Shown here: positions 51,608-59,999 of the stretch, one piece after another
Numbering within the stretch: the stretch's first letter is position 1
Layout: each line of letters starts with the position of its first letter
Source of the DNA: Fructobacillus parabroussonetiae
Lineage (GTDB): Bacteria; Bacillota; Bacilli; Lactobacillales; Lactobacillaceae
Direction: 5' to 3'
Assembly (NCBI RefSeq): GCF_018437265.1
Contig: NZ_JAAMFL010000002.1
Location: forward strand, 1-64,000
DNA: 64,000 nucleotides
The notes under the pieces: generated by a model
Database searches by the model: none
Told to the model about the DNA's origin: nothing
What the model saw: the letters and a program-made list of their open reading frames with translations, nothing else
Translations under genes and position numbers: made by a program

Positions 51608-53449
51608 ATGAATTTTTTTGCTAAAACTTTACAATCGATTCGCTTCCGACTGTCGCTCGTCTTTGTTCTCTTTTTTGTTGTCTTATTTGAGTCGGTTGGG
51701 ATTTTCTTCGTTCACCAAATTGAGTCTTCCGATCTGGTAACTTCAGCTGACCGTCTGACAATGCCAACCTATATTCAAGGTAAAATTGTCCGTGGTTTGA
51801 CGAATCCGACCGATTCGTCGGCAAAAAATGCCATGGATACTTCGGTGCGCGAATTTGACGATAAGATGATTGATAATGTTGTCGTCTTTGATATGAAGGG
51901 CAACATCGTTAGTGATCAAAACGGGTTGACGAAAACGAGTAATCGAAGTCGCCATCTGGATACGAATACACAATTAGCGTTGAAGAGTAGCTCAGCTTAT
52001 CGGCGTGTTCGGACAAACGACGGCTCCAATGGTCAAGAAGTGATTGTGACGACACCTTTGAAGAACGGTAAACAAACTGTGGGTGCCGTCGTGGTCTACG
52101 GAAGCCTTCATGAGATTTATACGAATGCTCGGCGGGTGATGTGGCTCTTTATCTTAGCTGGTATTCTAACCGTCTTGGCTGCCATTTATCTTGGTTTCAT
52201 TCTGTCGCGAACCGTGACGAAGCCAATTGAGCAAATCGCCAAACAGACGGCCAGAATCACGGCTGGTGACTATGCCATGGTGAACAAAATCGCAGGTTCA
52301 AATGAAATCGCGACTTTGGCACAATCCGTCAATGTCATGTCGCAAAAGATTGCCTCATCAACGGAAATGATTTCTAATGAAAAGAATCGTTTGTATTCGG
52401 TTTTGCATCACATGACGGATGGCGTTTTGTTGACGGATGCGAGAGGTCGATTAACCATCATTAACCAGGCTGCTTCGGACTATCTAAAAGTCAATGAGTA
52501 CGAAGCCCTTGGGCAACCAGTCTTTGATGTCTTGGACATGCCGGAATACCAAAACATTCGTGATCTAATCAAGTCGAAGGAACCGTTTACCATGGATCTA
52601 GGGGAACGGATTATTGAAGTCCGTATTTCCATGATTAAAGACCCTTCTGGGATGATTAACGCCTTAATTTTGATTTTGCACGATGTTACCCTGCAATTGA
52701 AGACCGAAGCAGATCGGAAGAATTTCGTTTCGAATGTTTCTCACGAGCTTCGGACTCCCCTGACTTCTGTCACTTCATATGTCGAAGCCTTGGCTGACGG
52801 GGCAAAGGATAATCCAGAAACCTTGGACGCCTTTTTGTCGGTAATTCAAAACGAAACCGATCGCATGACGCGGATGGTCAGCGACCTTCTTGAGTTATCG
52901 CGTATTGATCAAGGCACGATGGAACTCAAAACGGAATTGGTGAACCTGCATGCCATGGTGAACTTCGTTTTGAACCGTTTTGACATGATTTTGAAAACAG
53001 ATAACACTAAGCAAACAAAGCATCCCTTACACATTGTGCGTCACATTCTTGACGAAGAGCTTTGGGCCGATGTTGATCACGATAAGATTATGCAAGTGCT
53101 GGATAATCTATTAAACAATGCCTTTAAGTACTCACCCGATGGTGGAACAATCACGGTCGGCCTTGATAAAGTCGGTGATAAGGCCCGTGTTAGTGTCTCG
53201 GATCAGGGACTTGGTATTCCGCTTGAGGATCAAAAGCAAGTCTTTAATCGTTTCTTCCGTGTTGATAAGTCCCGTTCTCGGGCCATGGGCGGCACTGGTC
53301 TAGGCCTTGCAATTTCCAAGGAAGTGATTGAGACACTTGGTGGTAAAATATGGGTAGAATCGAAGGAGGGCGTCGGTTCGACTTTCTACTTTGAATTAGA
53401 TAACGTGGATGACGACCTGCTCTCAGAAGATACTCAGTGGGACGAATAA
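51608..53449 (+). CDS. walK: WalK (VicK/YycG) sensor histidine kinase
   Basis: 613 residues. Two membrane helices (about 15-35 and 178-200) flank an extracellular sensor domain; HAMP, PAS, HisKA (His379 in SNVSHELRTPLTS) and an HATPase domain (GTGLGLAISKE) follow. It phosphorylates WalR. The ribosome site GAGGAGG (51576-51582) is 25 bases from the ATG, but a GAC..GGC/GCC..GTC hairpin between them could bring them close. No other start codon is available in frame. Confidence 0.94.
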   Translation: MNFFAKTLQSIRFRLSLVFVLFFVVLFESVGIFFVHQIESSDLVTSADRLTMPTYIQGKIVRGLTNPTDSSAKNAMDTSVREFDDKMIDNVVVFDMKGNIVSDQNGLTKTSNRSRHLDTNTQLALKSSSAYRRVRTNDGSNGQEVIVTTPLKNGKQTVGAVVVYGSLHEIYTNARRVMWLFILAGILTVLAAIYLGFILSRTVTKPIEQIAKQTARITAGDYAMVNKIAGSNEIATLAQSVNVMSQKIASSTEMISNEKNRLYSVLHHMTDGVLLTDARGRLTIINQAASDYLKVNEYEALGQPVFDVLDMPEYQNIRDLIKSKEPFTMDLGERIIEVRISMIKDPSGMINALILILHDVTLQLKTEADRKNFVSNVSHELRTPLTSVTSYVEALADGAKDNPETLDAFLSVIQNETDRMTRMVSDLLELSRIDQGTMELKTELVNLHAMVNFVLNRFDMILKTDNTKQTKHPLHIVRHILDEELWADVDHDKIMQVLDNLLNNAFKYSPDGGTITVGLDKVGDKARVSVSDQGLGIPLEDQKQVFNRFFRVDKSRSRAMGGTGLGLAISKEVIETLGGKIWVESKEGVGSTFYFELDNVDDDLLSEDTQWDE

Positions 53450-53516
53450 GAATAGTATTAATTTTTGATTAATGCGAATCGGCTAAGCTTAATAGAGCAA
53501 AAAACTGGAGTGCATG

Positions 53517-54650
53517 ATGGAAAGTAAGCTCACAAAATTAATTTTGGCTGGTGCCTTTGCCGGTCTGATCGGTGGTTCAGCTGTTTTGGCTGGTCAGGAA
53601 ATCTACCAAAACTATCAGGTAACCCATTCAAAAGTATTGACGGAAGCCAACACAACCAAACAATTGACGTCATCGGATACGGCATCAACGGCCTATTCAA
53701 AAGTTGCCAACGCGGTTGTCTCGGTCGTGAACTTTAAAAAGTCCGGCTCCAACTACGAAGAATCCTCCGAAGGATCGGGTGTTGTTTATAAGAAGGCCGA
53801 TGGTTCGGCTTTTATTGTGACGAACAACCACGTGATTGACGGCGCGGCGAAGATTCAGATTATCACGAATGACAACCGAACGATCGTCGCTGATTTGGTT
53901 GGTAAGGATTCGCTAACGGATTTGGCAGTATTAAAAGTCACTGATGGGGATGACCTGTCAGCTGCCTCTTTTGGCGATTCTGAAAAGATTGCGGTTGGAC
54001 AAAAGGTACTCGCTATCGGATCACCATTAGGATCGGAATATGCTTCTTCTGTAACAGAAGGAATTATTTCCGCCACGAAGCGCCTGGTGAACTCGGATGA
54101 TACCTCCAACACGAATTACGGTGGTTCAACAGTCATCCAAACGGATGCGGCCATTAATCCAGGTAACTCGGGTGGACCATTGATTAACTTTGCGGGGCAG
54201 ATTGTTGGCATTAACTCAATGAAGTTGTCGTCATCATCTTCTGGAACCGCAGTTGAGGGGATTGGCTTTGCCATTCCGTCGGATCAGGTTGTTGACATCG
54301 TCAATAAGCTGGTAAAGTTTGGTAAAGTCACCCGTCCAGCGCTTGGTATTTCGATGATTAACCTGTCCCAGGTACCAGCCGATGAACAGAAGTCTACTTT
54401 GAAACTGCCAACGGAAGTCTCAGGTGGGGTCGTTGTCTATAAGGTGAACGCTAGCTCACCAGCCGCAAAGGCCGGCTTGAAGAAATACGATCTGATTGTG
54501 GCCATCGACGGTAAGAGCGTTTCAACGCAGGCTGACTTGCGTGAAAAGCTCTATAAGTATAAGGTTGGCGATAAGATCAAGTTAACCTACTACCGTGGTA
54601 GTGAGAAGAAGACCGTAACGGTGAAGTTGAACCAGACTTTGCAATCGTAA
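53517..54650 (+). CDS. htrA: HtrA/DegP-like serine protease
   Basis: 377 residues from ATG 53517 (CTGGAG six bases upstream; ATG 53514 is closer and less likely). An N-terminal membrane anchor (about 8-27), a trypsin-like domain with catalytic His105, Asp135 and Ser218 (GNSGGP), and one C-terminal PDZ domain. It degrades misfolded exported proteins at the cell surface. In related bacteria it ends the wal operon after yycHI and vicX; here those genes are absent and htrA directly follows walK. Confidence 0.93.
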   Translation: MESKLTKLILAGAFAGLIGGSAVLAGQEIYQNYQVTHSKVLTEANTTKQLTSSDTASTAYSKVANAVVSVVNFKKSGSNYEESSEGSGVVYKKADGSAFIVTNNHVIDGAAKIQIITNDNRTIVADLVGKDSLTDLAVLKVTDGDDLSAASFGDSEKIAVGQKVLAIGSPLGSEYASSVTEGIISATKRLVNSDDTSNTNYGGSTVIQTDAAINPGNSGGPLINFAGQIVGINSMKLSSSSSGTAVEGIGFAIPSDQVVDIVNKLVKFGKVTRPALGISMINLSQVPADEQKSTLKLPTEVSGGVVVYKVNASSPAAKAGLKKYDLIVAIDGKSVSTQADLREKLYKYKVGDKIKLTYYRGSEKKTVTVKLNQTLQS

Positions 54651-54666
54651 AGAAACGGTAATATCA

Positions 54667-54705
54667 AATGAAAACATCCTCAGCATGCTGCTGGGGCTGT
54701 TTTTA
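54667..54705 (+). terminator. Terminator of the wal operon
   Basis: Stem CTCAGCA / TGCTGGG extended by flanking ACA/TGT pairs, then T-run. Confidence 0.82.
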
Positions 54706-54797
54706 ATTTGGTTCGCCCAGACTTTTCAAAAGTCAAGACTACTGGTTATGAATGAATTTTGCTATACTAAAAAAAGCGAAAGTTTAGGAGAAAAATC

Positions 54798-55439
54798 ATG
54801 ATTGTAATGGCAGGAACAATTGGCGCAGGCAAGACGTCCTTGACGGACCTTTTGGCTGATCACTTGGGGGCGAAGGCCTTCTATGAAAGTGTTGATAACA
54901 ACCCAATTCTGCCACTTTTTTACAAGGACCCAAAGAAGTATGCCTTTCTTCTTCAGGTTTACTTTTTAAATAGTCGTTTGGACCAAATCATGGCGGCTCA
55001 AAAAGAAGAACAATCGATCATTGATCGTTCAATCTTTGAAGACGCCCTCCTTTTTAAGTTAAATGCTGATTTGGGCCGGGCCACGCATACCGAAGTGGCC
55101 ATCTATAAGGACTTGGTCGATAACGTCTTAGAAGAAGTGGACGAAGAAAATCAGCTGAAGACACCGGACCTATTAATCCATGTCCGTGTCTCACTCGAGA
55201 CCATGTTGAAGCGCATTGCAAAGCGTGGCCGTCCTTACGAACAGGTTGAACAAGACCCTGATCTATACCAGTACTACAAGGATTTGAACGAACGCTATGA
55301 GGAGTGGATTGGACAGTACGACCGCTCACCAAAGCTCATTATTAACGGGGACGAATTGAACTTTGTCGAAGACGCTGCCGCCCGTGAGCAGGTCTTGAAG
55401 ATGATTGATGAAAAGCTGGCTGAAGTGAAAGCGAGCTAA
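54798..55439 (+). CDS. Deoxynucleoside kinase (dAK/dGK type)
   Basis: 213 residues. P-loop MAGTIGAGKTSL, the DRS motif in SIIDRSIFEDALLF and the LID-like segment KRIAKRGRPYEQ mark the deoxyadenosine/deoxyguanosine kinase family. It salvages deoxynucleosides, fitting with a nucleoside hydrolase gene next door. A -10 TATACT (near 54762) and AGGAG upstream. Lactobacilli often carry two fused kinases; only one is here. Confidence 0.9.
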   Translation: MIVMAGTIGAGKTSLTDLLADHLGAKAFYESVDNNPILPLFYKDPKKYAFLLQVYFLNSRLDQIMAAQKEEQSIIDRSIFEDALLFKLNADLGRATHTEVAIYKDLVDNVLEEVDEENQLKTPDLLIHVRVSLETMLKRIAKRGRPYEQVEQDPDLYQYYKDLNERYEEWIGQYDRSPKLIINGDELNFVEDAAAREQVLKMIDEKLAEVKAS

Positions 55440-55442
55440 TAA

Positions 55443-55485
55443 AAAATGCTTAACATCTGTCAAAACAGATTGTTAAACATTTTTC
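55443..55485. terminator. Terminator between convergent genes
   Basis: Imperfect stem of TTAACA and CTGT blocks with their complements, flanked by A and T runs. Confidence 0.8.
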
Positions 55486-55498
55486 TTTGAAGAGTGAA

Positions 55499-56455
55499 TT
55501 AAGCTAGAACAGCTAACATCATCCTTTGGAAGTCATGGACGAAGCGGTCTTGGTCAACAAGAATCGCGGCCTTTGACGTTGTTTCATCCAGTAATTTCTC
55601 TGTATCACCGATGGTCCGGCCGTAATCACCGGTCACCTTGTCTGTTGTGACCTTCATGTTGAGAGGCAGGGTGTCAATATAATCGGGTTGCACAGCCACA
55701 GCAACAGCAAGCGGATCGTGCAAAGCGGCGCCACGTTTGTCAATGTCGAGGTTATAGTAGGCATCGATGTAATAATCCATGATGTCGGCGTATAGTTGCC
55801 CCTTTTGGTTACCAAGAGCACGCCATTCGGCCGTTTCCTTCTTCGTCAAGAGCGTTCGAAGGGTGACGTCCAAACCGACCATTGTTAGTTTTTCTTGTTG
55901 CTGGAAAACGGTGTTGGCTGCTTCCGGGTCTTGATTAATGTTGGCTTCTGTAAAAGGGGTCACGTTACCAGGAACCGTCAAGGCACCACCCATTAAGGTT
56001 GTCTGGCCAATCAAATGGGCGATGGCCGGATCCTTTTCAAGGGCCAGGGCCAAGTTGGTTAGAGGACCAGTTGGCAAGTAAATGAGTTCGTCTTGATATT
56101 GATGGGCCGCTTCGATCAAAAAGTCGATGCCGGATTGCGCGTCAACCTGTCGTGATGATTTGGGAACAGCTACGTCACCGACCCCGTTTTTGCCGTGAAT
56201 CGTTTTTGAGACGGGCATGACGGAAAAGTCGTCAGTAGTTGTCGAGTGACGAGCACCATAGAAGACGGGAACGTCAGAAGCGCCTAAAAGGTCCAATAGA
56301 TCGAGCGAGTTTTGCGCAGTGACGTCTGTCAGATTATTGCCATATGAAGCGATAATCCCGATTAGGTCAATGTCTTGGTGGCCAACTGCATAGGCCAGGG
56401 CCAAGGCATCATCGATTCCGGTATCGAGATCTAAAATCATTTTATAACGTGGCAT
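55499..56455 (-). CDS. Inosine-uridine nucleoside hydrolase family protein
   Basis: 318 residues from ATG 56455, seven bases after AAAGGAG. The calcium-binding N-terminal motif ILDLDTGIDDALAL is characteristic of IunH-type N-ribohydrolases, which split nucleosides into base and ribose. Released ribose can enter via rbsK. The -10 is an extended TGCTATACT on the minus strand (near 56484-56489). Divergent from the flavoenzyme gene with overlapping control regions. Confidence 0.91.
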   Translation of the reverse strand: MPRYKMILDLDTGIDDALALAYAVGHQDIDLIGIIASYGNNLTDVTAQNSLDLLDLLGASDVPVFYGARHSTTTDDFSVMPVSKTIHGKNGVGDVAVPKSSRQVDAQSGIDFLIEAAHQYQDELIYLPTGPLTNLALALEKDPAIAHLIGQTTLMGGALTVPGNVTPFTEANINQDPEAANTVFQQQEKLTMVGLDVTLRTLLTKKETAEWRALGNQKGQLYADIMDYYIDAYYNLDIDKRGAALHDPLAVAVAVQPDYIDTLPLNMKVTTDKVTGDYGRTIGDTEKLLDETTSKAAILVDQDRFVHDFQRMMLAVLA

Positions 56456-56544
56456 TGAAAGTCTCCTTTGTTTCGGTACAATAAGTATAGCAAAAAAAGC
56501 GAGCGAAAAGAGCGCCTTTTTAAGAAAGTTTTGGTAAAATCCGA

Positions 56545-57561
56545 ATGAACGATACAAACTACGAAGAAATGTACGATATTATTATCGTTGGTGCTGGGCC
56601 AGTCGGCCTTTTTGCCGGTTATTACGCCTCATTACGCGATGTTAAGGTCTTGATTGTCGAAGCGCAAGAGACATTGGGGGGGCAAGTGACGACGCTTTAC
56701 CCGGATAAAAAAATCTGGGATGTTGCTGGCTTAGCCGGTGTCAGTGGTCGCCAGCTGATTGATGGTCTGGTCAAGCAGGTGCAACGCTTTAAGGTCCCTG
56801 TTTTGACGAATACGCGTGTAACGGATTTGGTAAAAAAAGACGATATCTTTACCTTGGCGTTGAACGACGGGACAGAGCACTTGCAGGCCAAAAGCGTGAT
56901 TTTGGCAACGGGGAAGGGGGCCTTTGAACCAAGGCGCCTCCAAGTTGCTAACGAGAAAGCCTTGCAGTCAAAAGGGCTGGCATACATGGCGACTGATCTG
57001 TCGGTTTATGCCGGCAAGCGGGTGGCCGTTTTGGGCGGCGGCGATTCGGCTGTTGATTTAGCCAATGAACTGGCCTCCTATGCAGAAACGACCTATCTAA
57101 TACACCGACGTGAAGCTTTTCGCGCAATGGAACAGTCGGTAAAAGAACTCGAGGCATCGTCTGTTATTAAAGAAACGCCTTACAAAGTCCAAGCGGTTGA
57201 CGAAAACGCGGGAAAAGGTCTAACAGTCAAGCTAGTCGATCCAAAAAACGAGGCGCTTTCAAAGGACTTGGTGGTTGACGAACTGATTGTGCAATACGGC
57301 TTTAAAACGGCGGGGCAGGCCGAGCGGCATTGGACGATTGCCCTTGATTGGGATAAGGCGGGTCTTCAGGTTAAAGACCAAGTCAAAACAAAGCAGGCCG
57401 GCCTTTTTGCAATCGGTGATCTCAGCTCCTATGCTGATCATGTTGATTTGATCGCGACTGGTTTTGGGCAAGCCCCAGCAGCGGTTAATGCGGCCATTGC
57501 CTTGATTGCACCAGAAAAGGGTGGCCCCGGTCACTCCTCTTCATTACCAATTGATGATTAA
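56545..57561 (+). CDS. Ferredoxin/flavodoxin--NADP reductase type 2 (TrxB-like fold)
   Basis: 338 residues. FAD motif YDIIIVGAGPVG, NADPH motif VLGGGDSAVDLA and the C-terminal GLFAIGDLSSY are present, and no CxxC redox pair is seen, which excludes thioredoxin reductase. The family reduces ferredoxin or flavodoxin with NADPH. -10 TAAAAT (56535-56540) is only four bases before ATG 56545, so translation may be leaderless; an internal ATG at 56569 (start MYDIIIVG) is an alternative. Confidence 0.88.
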   Translation: MNDTNYEEMYDIIIVGAGPVGLFAGYYASLRDVKVLIVEAQETLGGQVTTLYPDKKIWDVAGLAGVSGRQLIDGLVKQVQRFKVPVLTNTRVTDLVKKDDIFTLALNDGTEHLQAKSVILATGKGAFEPRRLQVANEKALQSKGLAYMATDLSVYAGKRVAVLGGGDSAVDLANELASYAETTYLIHRREAFRAMEQSVKELEASSVIKETPYKVQAVDENAGKGLTVKLVDPKNEALSKDLVVDELIVQYGFKTAGQAERHWTIALDWDKAGLQVKDQVKTKQAGLFAIGDLSSYADHVDLIATGFGQAPAAVNAAIALIAPEKGGPGHSSSLPIDD

Positions 57562-57567
57562 CTGTTA

Positions 57568-57592
57568 ACAGCCGAAAGGGCTGTTTTTTTAT
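57568..57592 (+). terminator. Terminator
   Basis: Stem AACAGCC / GGGCTGTT with GAAA loop and T-run. Confidence 0.9.
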
Positions 57593-57640
57593 TGTATTGT
57601 AAATCGCCCTAATCTGGACCTTTTGATTTTTCAAAGATGC

Positions 57641-57704
57641 TTAAGCAAAGGTTAAGCTTGCTTAATTAAGCGCTCCCTCTGTTCTTTCTCTGCTAATCTA
57701 TAGT
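57641..57704 (+). promoter_or_regulatory. Promoter of the peptidoglycan hydrolase gene with TTAAGC repeats
   Basis: TTAAGC occurs at 57641, 57652 and 57666. The first two are hexamers separated by five bases, the geometry of OmpR-type (for example WalR) direct-repeat sites. TATAGT (57699-57704) is a likely -10. Confidence 0.45.
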
Positions 57705-57738
57705 GGAGAAGCGCTAGATTGAAATGGAGGTTATTGTT

Positions 57739-59142
57739 ATGGAAAATAACAAAATGAAGCAACTCAGCAAGCGCCTGATGGTCACTGCCGGAGCCACAAC
57801 TTTGGCAGCCACAGGCGCTGTCCTGGGGGCAAACGTTATTGGAAACGCGCAAACGGTTTCCGCAAATGATGTTTCTGGTCAAGCGACGCAAAGTGATCAG
57901 CAAAATCATTGGTCAGCTAATTCGACTGATCATGTTCGGGCGGCCGTTAAGAGCCAAGGGGCTAAGAATTTATCCGATTACCAAGTCCAATGGGGTGATA
58001 CATTGTCTGCCATTGCGGCAGCTTTTGGTACCTCAACGGATGATGCAGCCAACCAGCTTGGTTTGACTGATCACGGACTCTTGGTTGCTGGACAAAAGAT
58101 GGCACAGCAAGCACCAATTATCCAAGGGTTGAAGGATGCTGGTTACTTGCAAGATGGTCAGCAAACCACGCAGGCAGATCTTGGTAATGGCGATCAAAAC
58201 TTGATTGTCCTTCAGCAGGGAACACCAACGTTGGACAATGGTCAAAATGACCAGTCGACTGAACAGTCGGCGACAGTCAACAATCAGGCAGGTTCGCAAT
58301 CTGGTTCAGAGGCGGCTTACCAACAAGCCTCACAGGCTGCAGCTGATAGTCAGGCCGCTTCGCAAGCAAGTTCGCAAGCTGCCTCACAGGCTGCTTCAAA
58401 GCAACAAGCCCAGTCACAGTCACAAGTGAACCAAGGACAGAGTCAAACGGCACAATCAAGTACCGCTGCTTCAACAAATGATGCAGCGACTGCTACCAAC
58501 GCGGGACAAAGTGGAACGGATAACGAAGAAGGTCTGTCAACACGAATGGGGGATGACGATCAGTCAGCCAACGATTCGGTTGATACGCAAGGTTCTGTAA
58601 CGCCAACCGCCTATGTTCCTGCCGCAAGCAACAATGCGAACACGAATAGCCAAAGCACGGATGCAGCGGCAACGCAAACGAACCGTGTTGATTCAAACGC
58701 TGTGATTAACTGGTTCTACAACCACATGGGTCAATTGACTTATGATATGGCTGGTTCACGTAACGGGGCGGATGGTACGGCCGATTGTTCTGGTTCAATG
58801 GTGGAAGCCATGTATGAGGCGGGTGCTTCAAAACCAGCTTACTTGTACAACACGGATTCCATGCACAGTTACTTGCAGGCGAACGGCTATCATTTGATTT
58901 CGACCAATACGCCTTGGAATGCTGAACGTGGTGACATTGTCATTTGGGGACAGCAAGGAGCCTCTGGTGGGTCAGCCGGTCACGTGCAAATTATGACGGA
59001 TGCAAACAACGCCATTTCCGTTAACTATGCCCATGGTGATCAGGCTGGTGCCGCAGTTTCCGTATGGAATTACGATAACGCCTATTATTACAACCAAAAA
59101 GCAAATGGTGGAAGCTTGGCTTATTACGTCTACCGACAGTAA
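57739..59142 (+). CDS. Secreted LysM peptidoglycan hydrolase (Amidase_5 / NlpC-P60-like)
   Basis: 467 residues from ATG 57739, eight bases after GGAGG. A signal peptide ends near residue 42 (TVSA). A LysM domain follows (about 80-125; YQVQWGDTLSAIAAAFG), then ~190 residues of Gln/Ser/Ala-rich linker, then a cysteine-peptidase domain (about 317-467) with Cys350 (DCSGSM) and His415 (GHVQIM). The last part resembles phage Amidase_5 endolysins, so it cuts wall peptides during growth or division. The wal operon is nearby and may control it. Confidence 0.87.
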   Translation: MENNKMKQLSKRLMVTAGATTLAATGAVLGANVIGNAQTVSANDVSGQATQSDQQNHWSANSTDHVRAAVKSQGAKNLSDYQVQWGDTLSAIAAAFGTSTDDAANQLGLTDHGLLVAGQKMAQQAPIIQGLKDAGYLQDGQQTTQADLGNGDQNLIVLQQGTPTLDNGQNDQSTEQSATVNNQAGSQSGSEAAYQQASQAAADSQAASQASSQAASQAASKQQAQSQSQVNQGQSQTAQSSTAASTNDAATATNAGQSGTDNEEGLSTRMGDDDQSANDSVDTQGSVTPTAYVPAASNNANTNSQSTDAAATQTNRVDSNAVINWFYNHMGQLTYDMAGSRNGADGTADCSGSMVEAMYEAGASKPAYLYNTDSMHSYLQANGYHLISTNTPWNAERGDIVIWGQQGASGGSAGHVQIMTDANNAISVNYAHGDQAGAAVSVWNYDNAYYYNQKANGGSLAYYVYRQ

Positions 59143-59157
59143 GAGCCCATTTCATCT

Positions 59158-59197
59158 AAAAGCAGTTCGAAGCAGTTGTACTTCGACTGCTTTTTTT
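59158..59197 (+). terminator. Terminator after the hydrolase gene
   Basis: Stem AAAAGCAGT-CGAAG and complement with T-run. Confidence 0.88.
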
Positions 59198-59384
59198 ATG
59201 TGCTTGAAAAAGTCGCTGTTGATGCAGATGTTAATTATCTTTCCTATGCATTGATGGCCTTTTTTCCGGATGATAATGGCTGCGGTTAATGACTCGAGTG
59301 TCACAGCGTTTAATCGATTTATTAAAATGAGTGCTGTTTACTTTATCCCGCAGCTACCAGTTCTTTTCTATAGAAAAAACGCGT
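59198..59384. other. Gene-free stretch
   Basis: Short open frames in two registers (about 27 and 35 codons) follow one another with no ribosome site. They could be a decayed gene fragment, but I cannot name it. Nothing else is recognised. Confidence 0.3.
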
Positions 59385-59419
59385 AAAAAAAGATCCGCAC
59401 TTCGGTGCGGATCTTTTTA
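59385..59419 (-). terminator. Terminator after tRNA-Lys
   Basis: Stem AAAGATCCGCAC / GTGCGGATCTTT with TTCG loop; T-run on both strands. Confidence 0.92.
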
Positions 59420-59424
59420 TTTGA

Positions 59425-59497
59425 TGGTCAGTCAGGGGCTCGAACCCTGGACCCACGGATTAAGAGTCCGTTGCTCTACCAACTGAGCTAACTGACC
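59425..59497 (-). tRNA. tRNA-Lys (anticodon CUU)
   Basis: A 73-base cloverleaf: acceptor GGTCAGT/ACTGACC, D-arm GCTC/GAGC, anticodon arm ACGGA-CTCTTAA-TCCGT with anticodon CUU, variable loop GGGTC, T-arm CAGGG-TTCGAGC-CCCTG, discriminator A. No CCA is encoded. Confidence 0.96.
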
Positions 59498-59576
59498 AGT
59501 TTGTTTTAAACAACAGATATTATTGTAGCATGGGACCCTTGCCCAGGCAAGGTTTTTAGAGAAAAAACTCGAAAAA

Positions 59577-59909
59577 TTAATCCAAATTTCCTTCAATGAC
59601 CACGAGGTTTCCCTCAGAATCCTGAACGGTCAAGGCCACCTTGTGACCAAAGCGTTCCTCACGATTTAAAATGGGAACAAAGTTATTCCTGAAATGCTGC
59701 TGAAGGGTGCTTTCGTGGTCGCGAACCAGGAGCTCAAAGTCGTTTTCAGCCGGTCCATCAATAAAAAAAAGTTCCTGATGGTCAACCGCTAAACGACGTT
59801 CGCTTTGCAGGCCGACTTGTGGCAGGTCAAAGACGTCGCGCCAGAAGCGGTAAGCGCGGTTTTTATCGCTGGCGGGGATGGTTTTGTGGTTTAGTTTACG
59901 GACTTTCAT
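59577..59909 (-). CDS. VOC-superfamily (glyoxalase-like) protein
   Basis: 110 residues, one short betaalphabetabetabeta-type unit (RAYRFWRDVFDLPQVG, then LFFIDGPAENDFELLV, ending GNLVVIEGNL). Members are metal-dependent lyases, dioxygenases or resistance proteins; the reaction here is unknown. AAGGAG lies seven bases before the ATG. Confidence 0.82.
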   Translation of the reverse strand: MKVRKLNHKTIPASDKNRAYRFWRDVFDLPQVGLQSERRLAVDHQELFFIDGPAENDFELLVRDHESTLQQHFRNNFVPILNREERFGHKVALTVQDSEGNLVVIEGNLD

Positions 59910-59986
59910 CAGTCACTCCTTCTTTATCTGTTTAATAGTATAGGCCATGCGACCCGGCTTTGCTATGGAAATGGGCAGAAATGTGC

Positions 59987-59992
59987 TAGAAT
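59987..59992 (+). promoter_or_regulatory. Extended -10 of the ABC-F gene, leaderless
   Basis: TGCTAGAAT (hexamer 59987-59992) is seven bases before ATG 60000, so the transcript should begin at the start codon. No ribosome site. Confidence 0.6.
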
Positions 59993-59999
59993 TAGGCTT

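Noticed and set aside
57739-59142. Phage endolysin origin of the wall hydrolase
   Set aside because: The catalytic domain is phage-like, but the signal peptide, LysM domain and lack of phage neighbours indicate a cellular secreted enzyme.
59198-59384. Pseudogene between the wall hydrolase and tRNA-Lys
   Set aside because: Two short frames follow one another, but no family can be named and there is no ribosome site, so it is left as gene-free sequence.
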